From assembly GCF_030651625.1 (NCBI RefSeq), contig NZ_JAUSCF010000012.1, forward strand, positions 84,544 to 148,543: a stretch of DNA of 64,000 bases, read 5' to 3'. The translations under genes were made by a program, and so were the position numbers. This DNA is from Hydrogenophaga sp. (GTDB taxonomy: Bacteria > Pseudomonadota > Gammaproteobacteria > Burkholderiales > Burkholderiaceae_C). Positions 26,074-32,797 of the stretch are shown piece by piece (within the stretch, counting starts at the first letter, position 1; each line of letters opens with the position of its first letter). The notes below the pieces were generated by a model, which was given only the letters and a program-made list of their open reading frames with translations, was not told where the DNA came from and ran no database searches.

Positions 26074-26122
26074 TGGCGGAGTGGACGGGGCTCGAACCCG
26101 CGACCCCCGGCGTGACAGGCCG
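26074..26122 (-). other. Prophage attachment site: 3' 49 nt of tRNA-Asp(GUC), 5' half missing
   Basis: On the minus strand the sequence runs from the anticodon stem and loop (CGGC-CTGTCAC-GCCG, anticodon GTC) through the variable loop and T arm (GGTTCGAGCCC) to the acceptor strand CCACTCC and CCA. It is the exact 3' part of a tRNA-Asp; nothing beyond 26122 resembles the D arm or 5' acceptor strand. Truncation inside the anticodon stem, next to prophage genes, is the standard footprint of a tRNA-targeting integrase. The intact tRNA-Asp should lie at the other, unseen end. Confidence 0.88.
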
Positions 26123-26323
26123 AAGCCAGAACCTAGCGTTTATGCGGTCTGGCGGGTGGTTTTGAATTCCAAAGATGCGGCGCGAGGGCTTAGGTTTCAT
26201 GCGCCCTGCAGGGCGCCTATTCCAAAAAGTACCACCTCATCTTGTACACTGCGGCCGCCGGCGTGCGATGCATGCTGGCCCTCCCCGAGGTCAGGGCGCT
26301 GAACACGCAATGACCTCCTTTGC

Positions 26324-26349
26324 CCGGCTATTGCCGGGCTTTCTTTTGC
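26324..26349 (+). terminator. Rho-independent terminator
   Basis: Stem 26324-26330 (GCCCGGC) pairs with 26335-26341 around a TATT loop, followed by TTTCTTTT. It faces the plus strand just inside the prophage and would block transcription entering from the host side. The 200 bp before it contain no gene I can support, only a 16-bp palindrome at 26201-26216 (GCGCCCTGCAGGGCGC). Confidence 0.8.
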
Positions 26350-26357
26350 CTGAAATA

Positions 26358-26377
26358 CTGTATAAACCTTCAGTCAT
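26358..26377 (+). promoter_or_regulatory. LexA-box-like site
   Basis: TACTGTATAAACCTTCAGTC fits the CTG-N10-CAG LexA consensus; the left half TACTGTATA is a perfect match to the proteobacterial SOS box, the right half (TCAG) differs at one position from ACAG. It lies 13 bp before the ATG of the small cysteine-containing gene at 26390, so repression by LexA and SOS induction of that gene is plausible. Confidence 0.6.
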
Positions 26378-26389
26378 TAGATTCCACAC

Positions 26390-26638
26390 ATGAGCCAGAA
26401 CACCCAGCCCGCGTGGGCACCAGACAGAGCATGCAGCGCCTGCGCGCACTTTGGAGGCTGGCCGCCTGGCCTTGAGGGCAAAACCGCCTGGTGTCTTGAG
26501 ACTCCCCACATGCGATCACAACAGGAACGCGGGTGCTCTTTTTGGCGGCCGCAACCGCCAGGGTGGGTGGCACCGCCACCGCCGGGCGCCACGCCAGGCC
26601 TACAGCCAGCCAAAACCTTTCGCCATCACGCCCAGTAG
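26390..26638 (+). CDS. Small cysteine-containing protein at the prophage edge
   Basis: An 82-residue protein with Cys15-x2-Cys18, Cys35 and Cys49 in a compact CSACAHFGGW...WCLETP...GCSFWRP arrangement, suggesting a small zinc- or cluster-binding fold; the last 30 residues are proline-rich. It starts 13 bp after a LexA-like box. It is the only plus-strand gene at this end of the prophage and converges on the minus-strand gene at 26600, overlapping its last 39 nt. No family with known function is recognised. SOS-linked expression is inferred from the box alone. Confidence 0.55.
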   Translation: MSQNTQPAWAPDRACSACAHFGGWPPGLEGKTAWCLETPHMRSQQERGCSFWRPQPPGWVAPPPPGATPGLQPAKTFRHHAQ

Positions 26639-27070
26639 TACCGCCATGGCCGCACCGCCGGCCAGATACATCTCAACCCGGAGAGGCAAGTGGTTTAGCT
26701 TCTCCAAGATGGTCGCAATGCTGATCTTGACTTGCTGCAAACCCTCGTCCAACTTGTCGACCTTTCCCTCCAGTCGCTCCACCCGGCGGGGTAAATCCCC
26801 CTCACCGCCGGGGTTGAAGCTAACGGTTGGTGGAGCCGGCGGTGGCACCTTGATGCTCGCAGCCTGAACCGCCATGGCGACAAGCATTTGCTGAACAACC
26901 GGTTGAACCTCCTCTCTGATTAGTTTCTCTGCCTGACGTTCGAATGCAGCGGCCAGCTGCGCTCGGTCCATAGCCTCAAGTGCGCGGAGTTTGTCAACGT
27001 CACGCAGGAAATCTTCCTTCGCCTGGTTGATCTGCTTGGATATATCAATACTCGATGCACTCGTTGCCAT
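26600..27070 (-). CDS. Coiled-coil protein with C-terminal membrane anchor
   Basis: A 156-residue protein: helical N-terminal part with heptad spacing (about 8-60), a proline-rich linker (PPPAPPTVSFNPGG), a second coiled coil (RVERLEGKVDKLDEGLQQVK, about 97-125) and a C-terminal membrane helix (MYLAGGAAMAVLLGVMAKGF). ATG 27070 is preferred because GGAGG lies 7 nt upstream; longer frames lack this. The layout recalls XhlA-type and spanin-like phage membrane proteins, and it is last in the lysis/late gene series, after a terminator. Function unknown. Confidence 0.7.
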   Translation of the reverse strand: MATSASSIDISKQINQAKEDFLRDVDKLRALEAMDRAQLAAAFERQAEKLIREEVQPVVQQMLVAMAVQAASIKVPPPAPPTVSFNPGGEGDLPRRVERLEGKVDKLDEGLQQVKISIATILEKLNHLPLRVEMYLAGGAAMAVLLGVMAKGFGWL

Positions 27071-27120
27071 TTGGACCTCCAAACGCATACTACCGAACTC
27101 GTGATCCAAGGTGCAACGAC

Positions 27121-27153
27121 AAAAAGCCCGCCTACCGCAAAGGGCAGACGGGC
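27121..27153 (-). terminator. Rho-independent terminator after the lysis genes
   Basis: On the minus strand GCCCGTCTGCC pairs with GGTAGGCGGGC (27143-27153 with 27126-27136, two G-U pairs, 6-nt loop), followed by five T (27121-27125). It is a strong minus-strand terminator placed between the lipoprotein gene and the coiled-coil membrane protein gene, so the latter may have its own promoter or depend on readthrough. Confidence 0.8.
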
Positions 27154-27191
27154 AAAGGTGGGGCCGCGGCCCCACAGGAGACAACGGCGAT

Positions 27192-27794
27192 CTACTGCAT
27201 GGGGGGCGGGGCCTGCTGGTCCAGCCGGCGGCGTTCAAGCTCATAGTCTTGCTGGGACTCGCGCAGCTCCAGCTCGTCACCCGTGAGCGTGGTGATCAAG
27301 CGGTTGCGTCGCTCTTCCATGTCGCGCTGAAAGTCCATACGGTCCCTGGACATTTCTTTGTCCGCATCGAGCTGGCGCTTGAAGCGGTGGTCTGCCCGGT
27401 TTACTTCGTACAGACGAAGTCCGAAATCGAGCAAGTTCGAGTTCTGGAACATCAGCTCGGTGAACCCGCGCTTTCTCTCAACTGAGCAGCCTACGCGCGG
27501 ACCACTCATGCCGGACTTGGCGGCCAGCAGGATCAGCGACCCGAACTGGATCTTTTCGTCCGAGCTGCTCAGGCCCGCCTGCAAGGCCTTGCTATCGGCT
27601 TCAATCGCCAAGCGCTGCGCGTTGATTTCTGCCCTGCAATGGGTCAGGTAGTTTTTGTAATCGGTGTCTGGCCCGGTGAGTGCGTCAACCGCTGATGTGG
27701 CAACGGCAGCGATTTCAGAGCCGCCCGGGATGGATGCGCAGCCGGACAAGGCGAAAGCCGCCGCAGCGGCCAGGATGATGCGAAAGCGTTTCAT
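27192..27794 (-). CDS. Prophage lipoprotein
   Basis: A 200-residue protein with a lipoprotein signal peptide: MKRFRIILAAAAAFALSGC, lipobox LSGC with Cys19 as the lipidated residue. The mature part is highly charged and helical; its last 60 residues (RQLDADKEMSRDRMDF onwards) are a probable coiled coil. It follows the amidase and DUF1353 genes. A role in outer-membrane disruption (spanin-like) or lysogenic conversion is conceivable, but it is far longer than Rz1. AAGGAACC precedes the ATG. Confidence 0.75.
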   Translation of the reverse strand: MKRFRIILAAAAAFALSGCASIPGGSEIAAVATSAVDALTGPDTDYKNYLTHCRAEINAQRLAIEADSKALQAGLSSSDEKIQFGSLILLAAKSGMSGPRVGCSVERKRGFTELMFQNSNLLDFGLRLYEVNRADHRFKRQLDADKEMSRDRMDFQRDMEERRNRLITTLTGDELELRESQQDYELERRRLDQQAPPPMQ

Positions 27795-27819
27795 GGTGAG
27801 GTTCCTTCGGTGGTGGTGG

Positions 27820-28293
27820 TCAGGGGGCGGTAAGGATCTGTTCGGGTGCCTTCATGGCGAAGTGCTGGCTGTACCAACTCACAGCTGCTTCAACCCACAA
27901 GGGGCGCACGTACGCGATGAAGGTGAGGGCCCAGCGGGCATACCAGCGCTGGCGGCGGGCGATGATCAACGCGTCGGTGCGCAGCATCTTGGCCAGCAGC
28001 CTGTCAGCAGCTGCGCGGCCGGCGTCGTCGATGACTCCCAGGTTCCACAACTGGCAGTGCGCGTCGTGCACCAGGGAGGGCCGCACGAAGCTGGTGTCGT
28101 TGATGGTGGGCCCGCTGGCGCCGTCCCAGGCATAGCCTTTGGCGATGTACAGATCGCCGCCCAGCGTGAGGTGCACGTATTCATTGCCGCCGGGTGCAAT
28201 GGGGAAGATGCCGTCGACGGCAACGTCCTGCTCGTATGCCTCAACAAGCTGATACCTGTAGCCCGCACGGTAGTAGACGATGGTCGTGGTCAT
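27820..28293 (-). CDS. DUF1353-family phage protein
   Basis: A 157-residue protein with the DUF1353 pattern: YIAKGYAWDGASGP followed by RPSLVHDAHCQL. The family occurs in tailed phages, usually near lysis or tail genes, and has no established function. A hydrophobic stretch (RWALTFIAYVRPLWVEAAV) near the C-terminus suggests membrane contact. It starts 2 bp after the stop of a 60-residue gene and is part of the lysis-region operon. Confidence 0.75.
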   Translation of the reverse strand: MTTTIVYYRAGYRYQLVEAYEQDVAVDGIFPIAPGGNEYVHLTLGGDLYIAKGYAWDGASGPTINDTSFVRPSLVHDAHCQLWNLGVIDDAGRAAADRLLAKMLRTDALIIARRQRWYARWALTFIAYVRPLWVEAAVSWYSQHFAMKAPEQILTAP

Positions 28294-28295
28294 GT

Positions 28296-28478
28296 TCAGC
28301 CCAGTCTGGTCATGGGGGTGAATTCCAGGCGCTCTCCGACAGGTGGCAGGCAGCCCAGGCTGATAAGCGCGGTCTGCTTGAGTGCTTCCAGCCGCTCGAC
28401 CATGCGCAGGTTTGAATCAGTGATGGCCGCCTCGCGGATCACGTCGTCGAATTCGTTGGCGAGCTGCTCCGTGGTCAT
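28296..28478 (-). CDS. Small hypothetical phage protein
   Basis: A 60-residue acidic protein (MTTEQLANEFDDVIREAAIT...) with no recognised domain. Its ATG overlaps the amidase stop by 4 nt (ATGA) and the next gene starts 2 bp downstream, so it is embedded in the lysis operon and very probably translated. Confidence 0.65.
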   Translation of the reverse strand: MTTEQLANEFDDVIREAAITDSNLRMVERLEALKQTALISLGCLPPVGERLEFTPMTRLG

Positions 28479-28996
28479 TGGATGGCCCTCGCGATGGCAC
28501 TGGCCACCAGCCAGTAGCGCTCCAGGTACTTGCGCAGATCCTCGGGGTTGCTCTGGAAGAACACTTCGACGATGAGCCCGCCACGCTTGCTGAAACCGGG
28601 CTCAAAACCGCGTTCGGCAGCGCACTGCGCGTGGGGAAACCAACCCTTGTCGCGGCGTGTGGGAATGTTCAGCACGCTTCCGATGGCATGGGCGACTCGC
28701 TGCGAAAGTTCGCGGTGCTCTGGCAGCGACACCACCTCCACGCCCGTGGCGCTCTGGTTGGTGCTGGCGTTGGTATGCAGTTCCAGCGCCACCGTGGAGC
28801 CCGCGATCAGGCGCATGGCATCGCTCAGCGCCCAGTTCTCACCTCGCCCACCGTCTTCGCGCACGATGTGGCCCTCTGACCGCAGCTTCGCCGCCAGGAT
28901 GTGGCGCAGCTGCATCATCAGCTTCGCCTCGTGATGCCCGTTCCAGGTGTTCCCTGGGTCGGTGCCGCCGTGACCGGCTGTAACCGTCACATGCAT
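28475..28996 (-). CDS. N-acetylmuramoyl-L-alanine amidase (Amidase_3), endolysin
   Basis: A 173-residue zinc amidase that cuts the bond between N-acetylmuramic acid and L-alanine in peptidoglycan. Zinc ligands are His9 (TAGHGG), Glu23 and His74 (ELHTNAS), with catalytic Glu144 in LIVEVFF. No signal peptide or SAR helix is present, so export to the periplasm needs a holin, for which two candidates lie just upstream. ATG 28996 is used; a GTG at 29008 in frame is an alternative with a GAAGAG upstream. Confidence 0.9.
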   Translation of the reverse strand: MHVTVTAGHGGTDPGNTWNGHHEAKLMMQLRHILAAKLRSEGHIVREDGGRGENWALSDAMRLIAGSTVALELHTNASTNQSATGVEVVSLPEHRELSQRVAHAIGSVLNIPTRRDKGWFPHAQCAAERGFEPGFSKRGGLIVEVFFQSNPEDLRKYLERYWLVASAIARAIQ

Positions 28997-29032
28997 GGTC
29001 TGCCCCACTGCTTGGCTCTTCGAGCGTTCATG

Positions 29033-29209
29033 TCAGTCCTTAGGTGGTGGTGGTCGGTCACTGGGTGCCGCCGTGACGCGGTGGCGGTTGGGGCACTCGA
29101 CGTGCGAGCACTCCCAGAGGGCGTTCCTGCCGGCCGGCATGCCGGGCTTGGGCTTGAAACGACAGACAGGGCAAAGCCCCAGCCCGCGCTGGTCTTGTTT
29201 GTTGACCAT
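29033..29209 (-). CDS. 58-residue four-cysteine (zinc-ribbon-like) protein
   Basis: A short minus-strand gene: MVNKQDQRGLGLCPVC..., with Cys13-x2-Cys16 and Cys34-x4-Cys39, then a basic and proline-rich tail. AGGAG lies 8 nt before the ATG, which strongly supports translation. It sits between the membrane proteins and the amidase. Function is unknown; the four cysteines suggest a small zinc-binding domain. Confidence 0.7.
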   Translation of the reverse strand: MVNKQDQRGLGLCPVCRFKPKPGMPAGRNALWECSHVECPNRHRVTAAPSDRPPPPKD

Positions 29210-29223
29210 GGGTCAGCTCCTGG

Positions 29224-29589
29224 TCAGGCGGGGGGGTAGGTGTCTGGCCATTCCAGTTCTGGAAGGCCATCGAGCTTGGCGCGCTCGCTGTCGGTTCTGA
29301 AGGGCCTGGGCACCCCATCGGACCAGTAAAAGCTCGTACTCACCTGTACAGCGGTGATGGCGGCAAGGGCGATCACGTTCATGATGTCTGGCTGCCAGGC
29401 GCTGGCGAATGGTGCGAACAGCGAGAGCCCGGCATACACACTCAGCACTGTGAATGCCCAGCGAATGGGGGAGCGTGTATTGATCTTGTTGGTGTGCGTG
29501 AAACGGCACACGCAGCTCCAAACCAGCGCAGCGGCCAGTGCGGTGTGCAGCAGCAGGAAGAGCAGCTGCAGGTGGATGGTGTCGATCAC
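29224..29589 (-). CDS. Small membrane protein, possible second holin or antiholin
   Basis: A 121-residue protein with three hydrophobic segments: LQLLFLLLHTALAAALVWSCV, IRWAFTVLSVYAGLSLFAPF and IMNVIALAAITAVQVSTSF, and a charged C-terminus. The GTG at 29589 overlaps the stop of the upstream holin candidate by 4 nt (GTGA), so it is translationally coupled to it; the ATG at 29658 would overlap much of that gene. Two adjacent coupled membrane proteins before an amidase suggest a holin/antiholin pair, by analogy only. Confidence 0.65.
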   Translation of the reverse strand: MIDTIHLQLLFLLLHTALAAALVWSCVCRFTHTNKINTRSPIRWAFTVLSVYAGLSLFAPFASAWQPDIMNVIALAAITAVQVSTSFYWSDGVPRPFRTDSERAKLDGLPELEWPDTYPPA

Positions 29590-29972
29590 TTGTCCGCTCC
29601 TTTGCGACCCAGGAATGTTTCCACCAGTGCAATGGCCGCCATGCGCAGGGTGGTCCACCGGTTGCCCACCCAGCCAATGACGAAGGCCACCAGGGCCAGC
29701 ATTTCAATGGCCGGCAACCCGGTGTAGCGTTCAATCAAAAAGCTGAGCGTGCCGGTGATGACCAGGGCCATCAACACGTAACGCACGATGTACAAAACCG
29801 CCTCGCGGCGCGTGGGCGTGACCACTTCCCCCAGGCTCACCAGTGCCCCTATGAAAGCAGCAGCGGCAATAGTGAGGAAAGGCCCCAGCTCCTGCCCCAC
29901 CAAGGCACTCACAATGGCGACCAGCGCAGCGCCTGCCGCGCCTGATGTGATCGTGGGTTCGGGCATTGGCAT
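29586..29972 (-). CDS. Putative holin
   Basis: A 128-residue protein with at least three membrane segments: AAGAALVAIVSALVG, FLTIAAAAFIGALVSLG, IVRYVLMALVITGTLSFLI and a fourth around MLALVAFVIGWVG, and a basic C-terminal end (RKGADK). Its size, helices and place just upstream of the endolysin fit a phage holin that opens the inner membrane at lysis. No specific holin family is recognised. The next gene is coupled to it by a GTGA overlap. Confidence 0.65.
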   Translation of the reverse strand: MPMPEPTITSGAAGAALVAIVSALVGQELGPFLTIAAAAFIGALVSLGEVVTPTRREAVLYIVRYVLMALVITGTLSFLIERYTGLPAIEMLALVAFVIGWVGNRWTTLRMAAIALVETFLGRKGADK

Positions 29973-30010
29973 GATTCCTGGTTGGCTGCTGTGTTCGAGG
30001 CGCTGGGTTC

Positions 30011-30238
30011 TCAGATGTCAATGGTCACGTCGGTGAGGGCTGGCGCCGGGCCTTCAATGACGCCGTTGCGCACGAACACCCGGTCATCAACGGCGGCGGC
30101 GCCTCTCACGCGCAGCAGGCCACCGCCGGAAAGCTGCACCGTGACCGTTTCATCGCTGTTCACGACGGTGACAGTGCCCACCAGCAGCGGCTGCTCGGGC
30201 AGCAAATCCAGCAACTGCCTGAAAAGGTTCGTGGTCAT
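30011..30238 (-). CDS. Small tail-associated protein
   Basis: A 75-residue protein, mostly beta (LLVGTVTVVNSDETVTVQLSGGG, LRVRGAAAVDDRVFVRNGVI), similar in style to small OB-like baseplate/hub caps. The ATG at 30238 overlaps the stop of the hub-like gene (TGATG), and a GTG one codon earlier is possible. It probably works with that hub protein; this is inferred from coupling and fold style. Confidence 0.6.
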   Translation of the reverse strand: MTTNLFRQLLDLLPEQPLLVGTVTVVNSDETVTVQLSGGGLLRVRGAAAVDDRVFVRNGVIEGPAPALTDVTIDI

Positions 30239-32088
30239 CACACCCCCTCCAGGTGACGTTCAAGGCTGACGGTCTGACGCGCTTTTGGCATGCGGGCGTT
30301 GACGCCCACACTGAGCACGCGGCCCCGCCACGGCGACGCGTGGTTGATCTGAACCAGTTGGCCCACATCGAGCACGCCAGGCTGACCCAGGCCGGTCAAG
30401 ATGGGCATTTCGATCTGAACGATGTGCTTCGGACCTGCCGCACCCACCACCGACAGGCCACGCTGCCGGGCCGCTTCGTTTGCCGTGATCAATGGGTCGG
30501 CGATCGGCTGGGCCAGCTTTTCGCCAGCGGACAGCTCGCGCTTTACCCAGGCGTTCACGCCCTGGGTGGTGCCGCTCACGTACACCGCATTCAGGTCTGG
30601 TCCGTCCTTGCGCTCTATGCTGGTCACGAACAGCGCATCGGGCGCCAGCTCCACGTCGGCGGCGAATGCTCCTTCCCAGTTCCACGGGCCGCCCGAGATT
30701 CCGCCAGGCAGCTCCGGATAGGGATGACGGGCCAGCAGTGTGGCCGCGTTGCGCGCGCTTTGCAGGTAGCCACCAGCGGACTCCACGATGGCCTGCACAG
30801 CGGCCAGCGGCGTGCCCAGGTGGCTCCAGGCCCCAGCGGATACAAGCCAGTCGGTCAGGCCCCAGTCGAGATCTGCGCCAGTGAACTCCAGCGCGTCCAC
30901 TGCGAGCTGCTGTGCAGTGCGCGCCTCTGTTGACAGACGGGCACTATCACGTGCATAGGGAGCCGCCAGCAAGGCGGTGACGCTGCGGCCACTGATTCGA
31001 ACGCCACGGCGCCCGAATCGCTCCTCGTGTTGCAGGCCGTCAACCAGGAAGGCAAAGGCAATGCCGTCCAGCGTGATGCGGATCTGTGCTGGCAGGCCCG
31101 AGCTGGGCGCCAGCGCATCAAACAAGTCCACTGGCCCGCTTGCACTGAAAGTCCAGCCGAAGCTGCCCCTATCAGCAGAAAGGGCCACGTCGAAGATCGG
31201 GATCTGAGTAAGCCCAGGCAGGATGTGGGCTGTCAGTGAATGGACGGCCATGTAATACCTCGCTGGCAAGATGTAGAGCGGCGCGTCTGGATCGACCGGA
31301 CCGGGAATGCCGCACACCCGCCCGAACACCAGATGCACAGGCCCGCCGGCATAGGCCGGGCAGGCGAACACCAGGTTCAGGTCGATGACGCGGGGCGTGG
31401 TGGTGCCGGTGTCCACGGGGATGAGGGACAGGCCGGGTGGAATGGGCCGGGCTTGCTGCCAGGGCATGCGCAGACTGAATGCGCGAGCGGTGCCTGAGCC
31501 AAAGCGGGCCACGGCCAGGGCTTGCAGGCGATGGGCGGCGTCCATGCTCATGCGCACTTCGCGGTGTGCTGGCGTGGCCACATTGAAGCCCATCAGCACC
31601 TGCGCCTGGCGGGCAGCGCCCAGGCCCCAGGGGGCGCGGGCTTCGCTGCGGAACATCAGGGCCGTCTGGTGCACCAGGGCGCGGGTGGTTTCTGCGTGGC
31701 GGCCCTGCCCCCATGGCGCGGCTGTTTGCGAAAGGATGCGCCCCGGCGTGAGCCAGACCTTGCGCGGCTCGGCCACCACGGCCCGGGCGGGCTGCCAGGG
31801 CTGGCGTGGCTCTGCGGTGATGCGGTCGGGCTGCGCCCAGCTCATGGGAGGTTCACCCACGATGCGGGCGGCCTGCTGGAACGGCGTGGCGGCCATGGTG
31901 CTCACGCGGCGGGGGTTTTTGTTGTCGTAGATGGCCAGCAGCTGCGCGCCCATGGTCATCACGATGGTGGCCGTGGCCGTGACGGGCGAACCTTCGCCAC
32001 CGCCACCACCCGCCTCGCCACCGAACACGAGGTCGATGGGGCCGCCGGTGTACCGTGGCCTGCGGAAAACGAGGTTCAAGTCGGCCAT
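30238..32088 (-). CDS. Tail hub/tip protein with N-terminal repeats
   Basis: A 616-residue structural protein. The motif DLNLVFxxPxYxGGPxxLVFG occurs twice, at 3-23 and 236-256. Between them lie degenerate 14-15-residue units built on P-W-x2-xR (PFQQAAR, SWAQPDR, PWQPAR, VWLTPGR, PWGQGR). The C-terminal 350 residues (RGVRISGRSVTALLAAPYAR, DVELAPDALFVTSIERKDGP, VYVSG) resemble the beta-rich body of phage tail hub proteins (gpD/gp27-type). It lies after the tape measure and tail proteins, as expected for a distal tail part. The hub assignment is moderate. Confidence 0.65.
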   Translation of the reverse strand: MADLNLVFRRPRYTGGPIDLVFGGEAGGGGGEGSPVTATATIVMTMGAQLLAIYDNKNPRRVSTMAATPFQQAARIVGEPPMSWAQPDRITAEPRQPWQPARAVVAEPRKVWLTPGRILSQTAAPWGQGRHAETTRALVHQTALMFRSEARAPWGLGAARQAQVLMGFNVATPAHREVRMSMDAAHRLQALAVARFGSGTARAFSLRMPWQQARPIPPGLSLIPVDTGTTTPRVIDLNLVFACPAYAGGPVHLVFGRVCGIPGPVDPDAPLYILPARYYMAVHSLTAHILPGLTQIPIFDVALSADRGSFGWTFSASGPVDLFDALAPSSGLPAQIRITLDGIAFAFLVDGLQHEERFGRRGVRISGRSVTALLAAPYARDSARLSTEARTAQQLAVDALEFTGADLDWGLTDWLVSAGAWSHLGTPLAAVQAIVESAGGYLQSARNAATLLARHPYPELPGGISGGPWNWEGAFAADVELAPDALFVTSIERKDGPDLNAVYVSGTTQGVNAWVKRELSAGEKLAQPIADPLITANEAARQRGLSVVGAAGPKHIVQIEMPILTGLGQPGVLDVGQLVQINHASPWRGRVLSVGVNARMPKARQTVSLERHLEGV

Positions 32089-32092
32089 GGCG

Positions 32093-32503
32093 TCAGTTGA
32101 TGGCGATGGTGCCGGTCACGGTGATCTCGCCGCCAGTGAACATCTGCGCGGTGGGTGGGTCTTCACCGTTGACGACGATCACCACCGCGCCAGAGCCCGG
32201 CGGGCCTGCGGTGAAGTCGCCGATGCCCACACCCGCACCGTCCACAATGCGGCACCAGGTGGGAATGCCCGCCGCAGCAGCGTTGCCCACCACCGGCACG
32301 ATGGTCATGAACGCCAGCGTGTCGTCCAGCACGCAGCTGACCTCTTCCAGCGCCACGATGGCCAGCGGTGAGCCACCGGGGTCTGCCGACGCATCAGACG
32401 GCATGCTGGTGTCGAAGAACAGGGCTGCGCCACCGCCCGCTGCGTCAATGAGATCGCGCGTGTGCAGCAGGTTGCTGCGGCGGGTGGAAAGACCGAAGCT
32501 CAT
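32093..32503 (-). CDS. Hypothetical tail-region protein
   Basis: A 136-residue protein beginning MSFGLSTRRSNLLHTRDLID and ending in glycine- and valine-rich beta strands (GSGAVVIVVNGED, EITVTGTIAIN). No family is recognised. ATG 32503 overlaps the upstream stop by 4 nt; longer frames run through the previous gene. Its place between the fibre-like and hub-like genes suggests a small structural part. Confidence 0.6.
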   Translation of the reverse strand: MSFGLSTRRSNLLHTRDLIDAAGGGAALFFDTSMPSDASADPGGSPLAIVALEEVSCVLDDTLAFMTIVPVVGNAAAAGIPTWCRIVDGAGVGIGDFTAGPPGSGAVVIVVNGEDPPTAQMFTGGEITVTGTIAIN

Positions 32504-32796
32504 GGGGCTGGCACCACGATGTCGGATTCGGCCTCTGGGCCATAGAGGCCCGTGTGATCGAATGCAATCACGAAATAGGTACCTGCCCGGATGTTCTGAA
32601 ACTGGTACGCCCCGGTGACTGGATCGCTCCACTGCTGTCGAATGACGCGGCCGGTGGGCTGGTCGTGAAGCACCACTCTTCGGCGCACAGGCACTTCAGG
32701 CGTACCCGTGTTTTTGGTGGTGCCCACTGGGGTGCTGTACAGGCCGGAGTCGATGCTGTGGACTGTTCGACCAAAGCCGAGTGTAAAAGCCGCCAT
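32500..32796 (-). CDS. Small tail protein with carboxypeptidase-regulatory-like fold
   Basis: A 98-residue protein. VRRRVVLHDQPTGRVIRQQW, then GAYQFQNIRAGTYFVIAFDH, is the strand pattern of carboxypeptidase regulatory-like/CnaB-type beta sandwiches, often seen in tail tips and fibres as adhesion or spacer domains. It begins 1 bp after the preceding gene's stop and overlaps the next by 4 nt. Confidence 0.65.
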   Translation of the reverse strand: MAAFTLGFGRTVHSIDSGLYSTPVGTTKNTGTPEVPVRRRVVLHDQPTGRVIRQQWSDPVTGAYQFQNIRAGTYFVIAFDHTGLYGPEAESDIVVPAP

Positions 32797-32797
32797 A

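Noticed and set aside
26074..26122. Functional tRNA-Asp gene
   Set aside because: The 5' half including D arm and 5' acceptor strand is absent, so this is an attachment remnant, not a working tRNA.
26201..26216. 16-bp palindrome GCGCCCTGCAGGGCGC as a regulatory site
   Set aside because: Single copy, no gene or promoter next to it that would make use of it; composition alone can produce it.
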